Made by a program: the position numbers and the translations under genes. Shown piece by piece: positions 34,868-47,976 of a DNA stretch of 64,000 nt. Position 1 is the first letter of the stretch; each line of letters starts with the position of its first letter. The stretch covers positions 9,800,712 through 9,864,711 of the forward strand of contig NC_054876.1 of assembly GCF_018320785.1 (NCBI RefSeq), read 5' to 3'. The stretch comes from Cheilinus undulatus. Its lineage: Eukaryota > Chordata > Actinopteri > Labriformes > Labridae. The notes beneath the pieces are model-generated. The model saw only the letters and a program-made list of their open reading frames with translations. It was not told the origin of the DNA and did no database searches.

Positions 34868-37800
34868 GTAGGTCTCATGATCACAGTGAACAATGCTCTG
34901 TGGCAGGCAGGTGACTCCAATAAAGACGGAGCACCTTGTCATAAAGTGTCATCACCTTGTGTGCTGTCCCATAGATTTCACTTTCTGTGCACCTGATCAC
35001 TTCAGTGAATCTGTGTTTCATGCTTAAACACAAGTCACATTTTTTGGCTCTTGACATAATAAAATAATAACCTTTATATGTATATAACTTTTTAAAGCAC
35101 AGAGTTACAAAGTGCCTCACATTAGGGCTGGGCAATTCACAGAAAATTAGACTAAATCGCAATATGGCCTGCTGCAATTTTCAAATCGCAGAAGGTGCAA
35201 TATTTCTTTGACCTGAAACTTGTGTTAAAATACCAGATTAAAACTTTTTTTGGCAGCAGAGATGTTATGCATGAAATATGCAGTCATTCAAGTGCCATTT
35301 TTCAGTATAATCTACAAAAAATCCTACTTTCTTAATTTTGTACTTTTTTTCTTATTTGCCTCCTGAGACCTGAGCTTTTGTTTGGAAAGCATTTTGACTT
35401 TTTCCTGATTATCTGGGATAAGGAGGGACTGATCAGTAAAAACATCAGGCTGGTTTTTGAACAGGATTTTCTTGGAAAAATTATCCTCCCCAAACACCCC
35501 CCCTTAAAAAAATCCTTTAGATAATCGTCAAATCCTTTAGTGAAGCTTTATCATTCTTCCCAAAATTCAATGTAAATTCATGCCCATTTTTAAGCAACTT
35601 ATCAAAGAACATTTACCCTAAAATTTTGTTGCAAATCCTGAAAAAAATGACCAATGCATTGTCCAAAATTCCATGAAAATGATGAAATCATTCAAACCTC
35701 AGAAAAAATTACCTAAAATTTCTATTAAAATTACTGCAAAAGTAAAAAGAACAACCCCTGCCACCAAATTCCTGATTCCCAAAAATTGACAAATAAATGT
35801 CCCATGAAAATGCCTCAAAACAACCAAGAAAATTTGCCCAAGTTCTTCCAATGAAACTCTCCAAAATTTACCAACATAAATAATAAAGTTGAATAAAGTT
35901 CTTGTATTGTATTGTATTGTATTCAAATTTTCATAAACTCTTGCTAATTTACAAGCAAATTCCTCAAAATATCCAGATAGCAATGTATCCCAGCATTTCA
36001 GGCAAATTACTTACACTTAAATGGATATTTTAGATATAAATCTAAAGAAATTTTAATAGCAGAAATTATTACTTTGTTGTAGGGAAGCCAATATGTAATG
36101 TCCTCGTATGTGCCTGCTGGGTTAAATATCAGAATGACAAAAACCCTTCAGTGCAGTACTTCTTATCCAATCTGGTTCAAAATCATCAGAATGCAATATT
36201 TTTAAAGATTTGCTTCGCCCTTGTTTAGAGATAAAGAAAGTTAAGGAATAATTGTGTATCAAATCGCAATTGCAATATTGGGGGAAAAATATTGCTATTA
36301 GATTATTTTCCAAATTATTCAGCCCTACCTCACATGCAGGAGAGAAAGAGTGAAAGGGAAAGATAAAAAACACTGAGTACAGAAAGGCAGGAGTAAAAAG
36401 TGAGGTAAATCAGAATATAAAAGTTATACAAACACCAAATTCATACAGACATCCAAACAGTGAACATATTTTTTAGGGCTGGCAAAAGATTATAATTTTT
36501 GATCTTGATCAGTCACAGAATTTTAAGTTAATCGCGATTAAACACATTTTAAAATTCAATTTTTTTCTTTCTGTGTCGTTTTGGATTTCTCTACTTAATT
36601 TAGGGAAAATTGACTCCCAGTATGAATACAGATCTGTTTTTATTTATAGAGCAAATATTTCAACACAAACGTAACCATGGAAAAAGGAACTTTTTTGGAT
36701 TTAAAATAAAATAAGACAACATTTAAAAGGTTCAGATGACTCCTGACGTGACTACAGAGCTGTCTATAAAATTAAAAAAACAAATAAAGAAATAAAGCCA
36801 AACTAAACTAAACAACATGAGCTATTATGGAGCAGTGATGGACTTGTTTTACATCACTGACTGCAAGGAGATGCTGACGTGCCTTAACCAAAGTGTGTTG
36901 AAAGGCACAATAAAATATGCAATAATTCATGATTAAAAAATGTATGTACTTATTTTGGATTTTGATTAGTTGTGATTAACTTGATTAATTTTGACAGCCC
37001 TGATTAATACAAATACAAAACCTCCAATGAGCTTGCATTCACAACACAGACACAGACTGAGTTTTTAAAATACGGATTTTTAAAAATGAGCTTTGAGCAG
37101 CCGTTTGAAAGAAACAACAGAATCTGCAGACCTGATTTTTTGGGACTATTCTACAGTTTAGTGGATGCTTCTGCAAACGCACAATGAACAAAGAAATTTT
37201 TAAAGGTCCTGGTCGGATGATCAGAGAGTGCGACTACTTGAATATGGACTCAGTAAGTCAGTTATTTATGTAGGTGCAAGGCCATGAAGGGCCTTGAGGT
37301 GATACAATTTTAAACTGCATTCTGTATTGTACTGGAAGCCAATGGCAAGACACAGATTGATATGGGAGTGACGACCAGCATTGGACAGTAACGTAGCAGC
37401 AGTTTTACAGTGATTTTAGACGTGCTGATGAGGACTGAGTTATACCAAAGAAGATGGAGTTACAGAAGTCTAACCAATGAGAAAAGGGTTTGTAGGCATG
37501 GGTTTGATCTTGGCTATGTTTTTTTTTTTTTTTTTTTTTTGCTGAAAAGCAGGTTTGAATTAGTTTGCTAATATGGGACTCAAAGTTCATCAAACAGGAT
37601 GCCATGATCTTGGAAGTGGTCTTTATGTTGATGGCAAGGGGACCGGTATACGGGGTGACTTCCTTGCTAGTAAGATTGGGGCCGATAACGAGGATTTCTG
37701 TTGTGTGGAGGTTGAGGTAAAGAAAGTTTTGGGATATCCAGTTAGAAACTAGGGCTAAACAGTCATGAAGGGTGCTAGATTGTTGAGATTGTTTGTTTTG

Positions 37801-40800
37801 GAGGAAAAATACAGCTGGGTATCATCAGCATAACATTGGTACAATATATTCACAGACTGAAGTAGATTACCCAGAGGTGTACAAAGAGGAAAGTATTGGG
37901 CCAAGTACAGACCCTTGTGGAACCCCACATAACAAGGGGAGCAGAGGAAGACTCATTATTATTGAAGTGAACATTAAAATGTCAGAGTGGTAGCGGTTGA
38001 ACCATGTAAGTGCAGTGCCAGAGATGCCAGCCCAGTAAAAGGATGATTAGGATGTATGATCTGTGGTATCTGACTGTCTGACATGTTCAGACTGGCAAAG
38101 TCTTAATTCTTTTTTAAATTTGTATGTTTTAGAATGGCACCCTCTTCTTATTTTAAGAGTCAACAGTATCAGAAAGAACTGAAACTCTAAAAAACATCTA
38201 CATATTTCACAAGACAGGTGTGTAGGAGAGGAATGCAGCCTAAACTCCCACACAGCATCTAAGTTGCACAAAACATTGGCAGTGTTTTGGTACCCAACGT
38301 GTGCAGGAATCTTTCTGCAGTTGTTTGGAATTGAAAACAAGAACTCAAGCTGTGCTTAACATGCAAAAGCAAACAAAATCACACATACATGATATTTTCT
38401 GATTGCAAGCAAGGCAGTTATGTAAACTGAACCAGACTAGGCACACGTTAAGTGCTGAAAGTTAAATACAAGGTTCCTGCAAATCCTTAAAAAGTCTTAA
38501 ATTGGACCTTTTACTGGTGAGTGGTCTACAATTTGACTTAGACATGCCTTTGTCATGTCTTTTTTTCCTAACTACATTTATTTGATTTTATTTGTTCTTC
38601 TTTGAGTATATCCTTGTTATGTTCGTCAAAATAAATATCATCATACCATATATTGACAGGGAAGAGTCATTAAATGTGCCAAAACTCATCAAATTTGGTT
38701 ATTTATGACCAAGATATCTCTTTTTTTTTCTTATATTATTTGACGTTTCAAATAGCATCACATTACACTTGATAATTCTACTCTATCAGGTATACTGAGA
38801 AATTTCACATACCTCTCATTTTTTGAACGTTTGCCTCACAAAAAATGGTATCAGTTTTTCTCTGCCCGGGTTCTAAAAACATCTTAAATTTGATAGCGTG
38901 CAGGAGCCCTGCAAATAAAGGCTTGTCTGTCTAGGATCCTTAAAGATCATCCAGTATTAATGCCTAAAGAACCTCTATTTTTGCTGTTTAACAAACCAGA
39001 TACTGTTGAATTTTTTACAAGTATCATAACAAAGTTAGAAACTACAGTTTCATGACAACTCCTGCACACTCACCAGCAAAAATTCTTTCACCATCTCTGA
39101 GCCATCTGCTTTATATCTTCTTTTCCCTGGAATTTTCAAGTCAAAACATCTGCACTGATGTTATCAATGTGGTAGATCATTACTCATTTGTTTACAGCTA
39201 CTTCTTTTCATTTTCCTGACCTGTGGTTTGTGTAATATAGGATTATCCTGATACAGGTTTTAATCTTTGATATGATATTAGTAACAGCGTAGATGACCGT
39301 GGCCATTTTTCATTTCTGTCTTTAAAGAATTGTAAGCAGACTCCTATACATTGTCTTCTGAAAGGTTGCTGACATATTTGTAAAATTTAGACAATGTGCA
39401 GGAGTTTGCCTGCAATTTTGATGGGTTTATTTCTCTCCTAAGTACATGTTTGGTGAAATAGATGCATTTTTAACAACATTTTGACAACCTTAGTGTTATA
39501 TTTAAACTTTTGTCACATTTTGATTGTTGATATGAGAGTTTTCTGTCAGTTACCTCTCTATATGTTCAGACTTTTGTCTTCATTCAACTTGTCAAGTCAC
39601 AACATCTGCACGAGTATGCCAAAGTGGTCTATCATTGCTTATTCATCTGAAACTGCTTAAATGTTCCTGTTAAATCAGTTTGTGTAATATAGGTTATCAT
39701 GGAAGTAGAGTTTTAAAACTTAAATATGACAATAGTAGAAATATTAACACTTTTTGGTACCACATCAACAAAAATAGAAGTCTTTGGCACCCATTGAAGG
39801 TTTTTTACAGATGACTTCACGCAGCATCAGAGAACTCCCCTTGGGGCCAAGTCATGATTTCTACATAGAAAAAAGCTTATGAAAGACCATGTTTTGAGCT
39901 GTTTACAACTATGCCAAGCTATTTAAGTGCAAGTAAAAACAGCTTCTTTTAGAGATCCAGACTATTTGGCTCTGCTCTGGTTGGCTCTGGCTGTTTGGTT
40001 CTCAAACGGCTCTTAATTTTGTGACAGTTTGGCTTTTTAAATGTGGATGAGATAATGACAAAAGATGGGGGAAAGGAAACTGGCACTCAAACAGGAGCTA
40101 GCTACTTTGGCTTACATTAAAGAGCTATTTAGTAAATGGGCTTATAGCATATCACCATTTCAATTAAAAGTATGTTTATGACAAAATTAGGATTTTTTAA
40201 TATGTTAAAGGTGCTCAGCTTGTGTCTTAGCTCAGTCCAAGATGCCTCAAGACTCTGTGACTCCACGCCATGCAGGTAAATCGACTAAACTGTGGAAAGA
40301 AAGAACTTTTTTTGTAAAGTGTAGGCATCATACTCAATATATGTAGAAATTTTCTGCTGATAATTGCAATGCACAGGTCTATTTAGAGCTGTAAAGTTCT
40401 GACTTTCCTCATTTCATTCCTAATGGCTGTGACTGCAAAAAACCTATTAGATAATTTCTAGTTTTCAGTCAAAAACAAAGCAAGCCAACCCCTTGACAGT
40501 GTCTGAACTGCACAAATACGTTGCTATCTTTAAAGTGATGTATGTATACAGCTTCAGTTCTTTTCAACAGTGCCAATCATTAAAGTAAAAGATTGTATCA
40601 TTTAAACATACTGGTTAAAGACGTATGAGCCTCAGTGTTGTCTTTGTACTTTTGTCTAATTTTGACAGTTGTCATGCACAGGACCAAACCCATGTGCACA
40701 GTCAGCATTTCAATTTTTATCTGTATTAGTGTTTTGAAGTCACAGCATCAGCACTGATGTTGACAAAATGGTTGATCACTTATTGGTAACTACATATATT

Positions 40801-43800
40801 TACCTAGTCTTTAAAATGTGTTATAAAAGCATATTTTAAATCTTTTATATGACACTAGGGAAATTGAATTACATTGATACCAGTTATGATACTATTGCAA
40901 CAAAAAATGGAAGTCTTTGGTACCAGTCCTTTTCTTTTGCTCATAAAAAATGACAAGCAAACTCCTTCAAACACTTTATATGCATATTTCTTTTTCATAT
41001 TTTTAACCAGGGACAAATAAGAAATGTTTGTTGATGATAAAAATCTCTTTTCAAGAGTGTTTGGACTAAGACAGCAGTGAACAAAATTTCAGACAAACAA
41101 AGAGTAGTTAAACACAGCAAACATTACACTAGATACATATATTGACACCCTACGTTTGGTGTACTTTTTATAGATTCAGTCATTGAAATGACAGAGAGAT
41201 TTAGGACCATTTAGAACAGTGGTTTTGACAGTGTCAAACATTCATTACACCAGCCCCATTTCTAAACCTTAGTCACTTTTTGGCAGTTGAGGTGTACTTG
41301 TGCTCTCACAACAAACTGTTTTTTTTGCACCATCTGCATCAAAGTTTTATCTTCACTGGAATTTTCAAGTCAGGACGTCTTCATTGACGTTGCCGGTGTG
41401 ATAGATCATTTCTCATTCCTTTGAAGCCACTTAATTTCCCAGCTCTGTGAGTTTTGTAATAGGTTTTACTTAGTTTTGTTTAATTTATTGTAAGTTTTCT
41501 TCCTCTTCAGGGCCCTGTTTTGCTGACATTTGAAGATGATGATGTTGAGGCGTCAGAGCTCATGGTGAGCCAAGTGTCCAGCTTTCAGAAGTCTGCCGGG
41601 AACAAGGTACATCGAACATAAATTTTTGACTCATGAAGTTTAAGAGCTTTTCCTTTACACCATAATAGCTGTTCTAGCATCCCCCAGAAATAGATAAATA
41701 TTGTAGTGTAAATGTTAGCTTTAGCTTACAGATCCTTTGTCATTCTGCTGCTTTATGCAGTGCCTGTCTTTGTATCGTTGGCTCCTCTGGATTGCAAAAT
41801 AAATTGCAATAGCCAAAGTGTTTTCTCACCACAGAGTTTCAACAACATTTTAGCTCATCCCTCCTTCTCATCTATTATGCCAGCCTGACTTGCAGCCACC
41901 ATAAGATTGAAAGTAAAAACTTAGGGTAGCTTGTCTTATTCTAAATAGTGGAATATGTGCGTGATCAGTCTGATAGATGTAGATTTTCCTGTGCATTTTA
42001 TATTGTTTGTCAGTACCTCTTTGTGCTGTATGTTTGGGGTTGTTTTGCTTCCTGGTTTTCTAACAATCACTGATTATTTTTCAGGGAGATGTCAGTATCA
42101 GTTGCGCTCCTGTTGAGCTCAGGCACTGTGTCTGCCTCTTCCCAAAATCATAAATTTAGTTTCCTCTGACAGCTACAGCATTCATCTCGATTTTAGCAAG
42201 AGACACTTATAGATTTCTAATTTCCTTGTTTATGCTCTTTATCGACAAACTCTTCCCCACAAATCAATCTACCCTCCCCTAAATCAGTGCAGGAGAAACC
42301 ACTCTAAAACCACTGCTGCGTTTAGTCTGCAGCGTACTCTCACTGACTCATCAGCTCACTATCTTTGGTACAAACAGTTCCCCCATTTAATTAGATTTAC
42401 CAAATTAATCTACTTGGCATCCTTTAGGCGTTCACATGCAGAATACAAACACCACATCTGTAAAAACGGACACAATCCACACAGATGATGCTTCTTTTCT
42501 CAGCCGTGCAAGTGACGTGCCACTCTGCTGCAGACTTTGTGAAACAAATTGGCATCCCAGGGCTTTTATTTTTTTGCGTTGGAGAGGTCAGATAGGGGCG
42601 GATTGTTTTCTGGGTTGCTGTTGTCGGCTTTGCAGTGCTCCCATTGCAAACTCAGCCCTTTCTTTGTGATCATCACGATATGGACCAAAATACCAGGTGC
42701 TCTGTTGTCGAGTGCAGGGAGTTTAATGAACGGAGGCTTATTTTTACCCTCACACAGCGAAAGTGTGTGTGTTTGATGTGTGTGTACTTTAAGAGGCTTA
42801 CATAGCTGTCAGGCTCAGCGCTGAGAAGAAGCAGGCAGACAGGAATGCACCAGCAGCACCTACGTTTATGTTAAGGTTTCCCCTCACCGCTATCTATTAC
42901 CCCGCTAGAAACAAACAGGCACACTGATACGGCTCCAGTAAATGCAGGGAATAGGTATGTTTCTGCTCAGAGACACTCCAGCATTGTGTGCTAATTTTCT
43001 CCCTTACAGACACATTCCTGTGCACTGAAGGTGATTTATTGTACTCGCTGATAAAGCTGGTGCACATGTTTCTCACTTTTCACAGTTTGAGCTGCTCCTG
43101 GGGCACATATTTTGCTTTTCAGAGTTGTAAGCACACCACACTTGTTTTAAATTAGTCTGTTGTGCCAAGCGTGCATTGGTTAAGACTCTAAACACGCAGT
43201 AACGTCAGTTTAATCAGCTAATTCACTCATGGATAGACAAACTGATGGCTGCTATACAAAGCAGCCCTCACCATCATCTTGTGTGCGTGTGAAGTGAATG
43301 GGGAGGTGTGACCTGGAGTGTAAAAACGCTGTGAGTAGTCAGGACTAGAAATGTGCTTAAAAAGCTAAAGTCCATTTACACACAGCACTTCACAGATTAG
43401 TACAGGTGCTGGTTTTGCCGCCTAATTGATTTGCTTTCATATTAGGTTGTAATTCTAGTTGTGGAGTCTGAACAATATTGGTAAAAAACTAACATCTGGA
43501 CCTCTTTCCTTTCTCTGACATGTAGGGGAAAAATCTAAATAAATGTAGTGAGTTTCTATAGACTTAAAGACGCTGTATAACCAACATAAAGTCTTTTTTT
43601 GTTTTTGGAATCACACATGACAAACAATGATACAGTGATTGGCAAAAAGACTTCCAGCATGGTCACTCTTTTAATTTTTTTAACATAATTTCCAACCATA
43701 TCTTAAAGATATGAGATACATAAAATAATAGAGATAAAAAAAGGAACAATATAAGAAAAAAGGAAAAAACAACCCAAAATTACCCTTTACAACATTAGAA

Positions 43801-46800
43801 CATGGGGTGTCTCTTATCTAATAAAACAGAAAAACTCTTTTCATACAGGTGTCCGTAAAATAAATGTGAGTTTAAACAAAAAAAGGGCGTTTAGGGAGGA
43901 TATAGATTTTCCATTTTTCCCACAGTTCTTGAAGTTTGTTCTTCTGAAGCTGCAATTAAAGTCTATTTTTATCTAATGTGATGCACCATATTTCTTGATA
44001 CTGTTTTAATAATATGAAGTGTGATAAATAAACGTAAACTCTTTGGGCTTTGGCTTCCATGAAAAAATAAACATATCCAGTGCATTCAGAAAGTATTCAG
44101 ACCCCCTTCACTTTTTTACATTTTGTTGTGATGCAGCCTGATCCTACAGTTAATAACATTCATTTTTATTCTCCTTATTCTACACTCAAGACCCCATAAT
44201 GACACAGTGTAAACAGAATTAAAGAAATGTTTGAAAATGTATGAAATATCACATTGACATAAGTATTCTGACCCTTTGCAACAACCCTCAGGTTCTTCCT
44301 ATTTCTGTTGATCATTGCTGGGATGCTTCTAGGCCTTGACTGGAGTCCACCTGTGGTAAACCAAATACGTTGGACATGATTTTGATTTTTTGCCAACTCC
44401 TAGCAGGCTTTCGTGTGTTTTGCACTGAGGAAAGGCTTCCATCTACTCCACTCCTCTATAAAGTCCTATTGTAGTGATGGCTGTCCTTTTGAAACTTTTT
44501 TCCCATCTCCACACAGGATTTCTGGAACTCGGTCAGAGTGACCATCAGGTTCTCGGTCATCTCTCTTACCAAGGCCCTTCTCCCCCGTTTGCTCAGTTTG
44601 GGGTGACCAGCTCTTTGAAGAGTCCTGGTTGTGCCAGACTTATTCCATTTGAGAATTATGGAGGCCACTGTGCTCTTGGGAACCTTCAATGCAGCAGAAT
44701 TTTTGTAGCCTTCCCCAGATCTGTGCCTTGCAAGAATCCTGTCTCTAAACTCTGTAGGCAGTTCCTTTGACCCCATGGCTTGTTTTTTTCTCTACTATGG
44801 ATTGTCAGCTTTATAGAGAGGTGTGCGTCTTTTCGAAATTATGGCCAGTCAATTGAATTTGCCACAGATGGTCTCCAGTATTGCATGTCAAGGAGTAGAA
44901 ACATCTCAGCAACGATCAAGAGGAAATGGGAGGAACCTGAGCTATTCAAGTAGTGTTACAAAGGGTCTGAAGGCTTATGTCAGTAGGAATTTTCAGGTTT
45001 TTATTTTCATAGATATGCAAACATTTCTAAAATTCTAGAAAAGCCTCTGAACACCTTTACAAGGTCAGATAACTCTGTCAAACTGGTGCACAATCCACAT
45101 TTAGATTGTCAGAATTTGGATACTTGAATATTTTTCAGTGCCATGTGTTTAAGAACTAGGGGTGGGAGAAAAAAATCGATACAGCGTAGTATTGCAATAT
45201 TTTCTTTGGTGATATATCGTATCATCCCGTCCACCAAGTATCAATTTTTCTCAAATTAATTGCTAATATGAACTGAAGTCTATGATAATGAAAAAGAAAT
45301 CAACTATTTGGACAACTGTTTGTCCAGTTAGGTCGACAGAGGTGACGGTCCTAGAGCAGGAGAAAGTTAAAACAACAAATATGGCAGCACCAGGGAAATG
45401 CATTATCAGCTAAACAGTTGAAAAGATGGTATAGATTGCAATATATGATATCGCGATACTCAGTGTATTGCAAAATATTTAAAATCGCAGTAATATCGAA
45501 TCGTGACCCAAGTATAATGATAATATCATATCGTGGGGCTACTAGTGATTCCCACCCCTATTTAGAACTATAGATTCTTTGTTATTTAAATGATCTTTGA
45601 TATAAAAAAAACCAAAGATTTAAAATGATTTCAGATCTTCATATTTTAGTGAAAAGCTACCACAAGCAAAAGAGAAAGGGCTGTTCAAATTGCACACACA
45701 CATTGCCAGTGTTCCAGTGCCTAAATGATGCAAATGTATCAATGCAATTTAGAAAGAGTGCAGGGGTTCTCCTGCATGTTTTGCTAGTTAAACACGAAAT
45801 GAACAAATGTTGCATGCTCATGGCTTCTGTTTTTGTTGCTTCTGTATTAAAGCAGGTATTTTACTTTTAGATTTCATATTGAAGTTAATCAAAGCTGGCA
45901 TTATAGTGAGGTTGATGCCCAGTATTGCTCTACAGTTGATTGGATCGGGGGTGCAGATGGCCTCGTGGTTGGACCCCATGTGAGCGAGGCGCCTGGGTTC
46001 GGGTCCGGCCTTCAGTTCCTTTCCCACTTGCCTCTTCCCCATTCTCTTAACCCTGTTTCCAACTCTATCCACTATCCTCCTCTCTAAAAATGGCATAAAA
46101 AGCCCCAAACTATATCTTAAAAAAAGAATTGCCTAGATTGGCTTCCAAGTCTTTATCCTTTAAGTGTTTTCTTGCTAAAATCAGTGTTTGTATCCATCTC
46201 TGAAGTCCCATATCGATCAGGCTGGAACACTAATGCCTCGCTTTGTCTTCCTGACAGGCCGCTTCCTGCAGCGTGGTCGGGGACCAGCTTCAGTTCTCAG
46301 TCAGCGCTGCACCGACATCCACGTCTTCCGCAGATCCTCATAAATACACAGTGTGTATATCTCCACTAGAGCTGCAGGTAAATGCTCTACAGGTGGTTTT
46401 TCAGTGGGCATCTGTCAAAGTTCATGACAATGAAACAGTACTCATTTGATCTCCTGTGAATATCTCTTTAACACCAAGGCGTCTGGAAGCTGCGCTACAT
46501 CTTTGTAAGACGCTGCGGTTCAGTTTAATGAGAAATTTTATTGAACATGATGTGCTGCCCAGAATTGGATCAGTGCTGGCAGGAGGCTTAGATTAAATGG
46601 TTGGGATATCTTTCTTTGCTTGGCAAATGTCCCGAAGACCTTATTAAAATCACTGTCAGGCCCTTTTCCAGTATGCCTGGCATGCTTTCACTACATCCAA
46701 TTTGGTCAGGAGGGTGTACATGATTGATGTTAAGACAGGAATGACTAACAGCTACTTGTTCCTCACTAGAAGTTATGCTCTTTTAATTTATTTATAATTT

Positions 46801-47943
46801 TTGAATCTGACAGAGCGAATTTTTCATAATGATATTTCGAAGTCTGCTTTTTATCAAATAGAGCAGCGAAAGTAGAGCCATAGGTGATTTGTTTGTATGC
46901 AGGAGTAGTGTGCATTAAGCCGTGCTAATCTTTCACTCTGTTCTTAGGTCAGTGTTAATTCTTCACTAGTGTGTGGATAACAGCAGCTATACAGGCTAAC
47001 CCAATTGTATTAAGGGCTATTTTTAAACCAATAAGGTGCTTGTCATCCTTCGTGAGCTCATTGTGCCATAAATACGACCCACAGCCAGAGTGTGTGGGGC
47101 TAAAGTCAGGATTAGGATGGGGGCGGTTTTGTTTTGGTTGTGGATCAGCTGTTGTTGCAGGAACATAAAGGAAGCCTCTCGTCTCCTTTTCACTCGGATT
47201 GTTGCAGCTTTAGTCTGGAATGGCTTTTTTAAAAACGTCTCCATCTATCCGTCCACTGGAGCATTTGTTGGCTCTTTGACAGATATCCACGCTGGAATAG
47301 TCCAGGCTAATGATGGTATGACGTTATGAGAGGGGACAGAAGCTCTGGGCATTTACTGTATGTGGACACAATGATAAACCTCTACACTTGGAGTGCAGAG
47401 CTGCAGGGAGTGCTTTGACTTTTAACACAGGGCTGCACCACATGGCCTGTTGCATGTCATAATGGACACCATGTGACTATGCAGTTTTATCTCTGAAATG
47501 CAAAGCCTCATTTAGATTCATTTATCAACATGTTTTATATTTCAGTACTCTTCAGTATCACATGTTTAAAACAAAGCAGTCTTAGTTAATTTAGTGATGG
47601 AAAGGAATGGATGGAAATCCCATCAAAAAGTGCAGGTAAACTCCAGCACACTATCTAAATTGTGCAAATATGTTGTTACCAAGTCATTCAACCTTTATTT
47701 AATCTCAGGATGCCATTGAGAGTGTGCTTTCTTTTGATGTTTTGAGTACATTAAAACAATAAATCCAAGACAAGGAGTGAACAAAGAAAAAAACATGTAA
47801 CAAAACATTAGGAATAAAAAATTAGTAATTAGGGATGCACAATATTATTGGCCTGATATTGGTATTGGCAGATATCAACATTCTTCCAATATTTGCTTAC
47901 GATATTTTGGCCATGGATATCAGCATATATTAACTATAAAATT

Positions 47944-47976
<33 letters not shown>

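Larger units (their letters stand above)
34868..41510 (+). other. c2cd2: c2cd2 intron 1 (6.6 kb)
   Basis: Contains a hAT-type MITE with a nested element (35123-36327), a second MITE (36474-37001), a LINE remnant (37195-38045) and a set of diverged repeat units (39090-41460). No exon was recognised between 34868 and 41510. Confidence 0.6.
41607..46257 (+). other. c2cd2: c2cd2 intron 2 (4.7 kb)
   Basis: Holds a truncated Tc1-like copy (44078-45040), a hAT-type MITE (45157-45560) and a SINE (45947-46125). The part from 41607 to about 44000 has no feature I can support. Confidence 0.55.
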
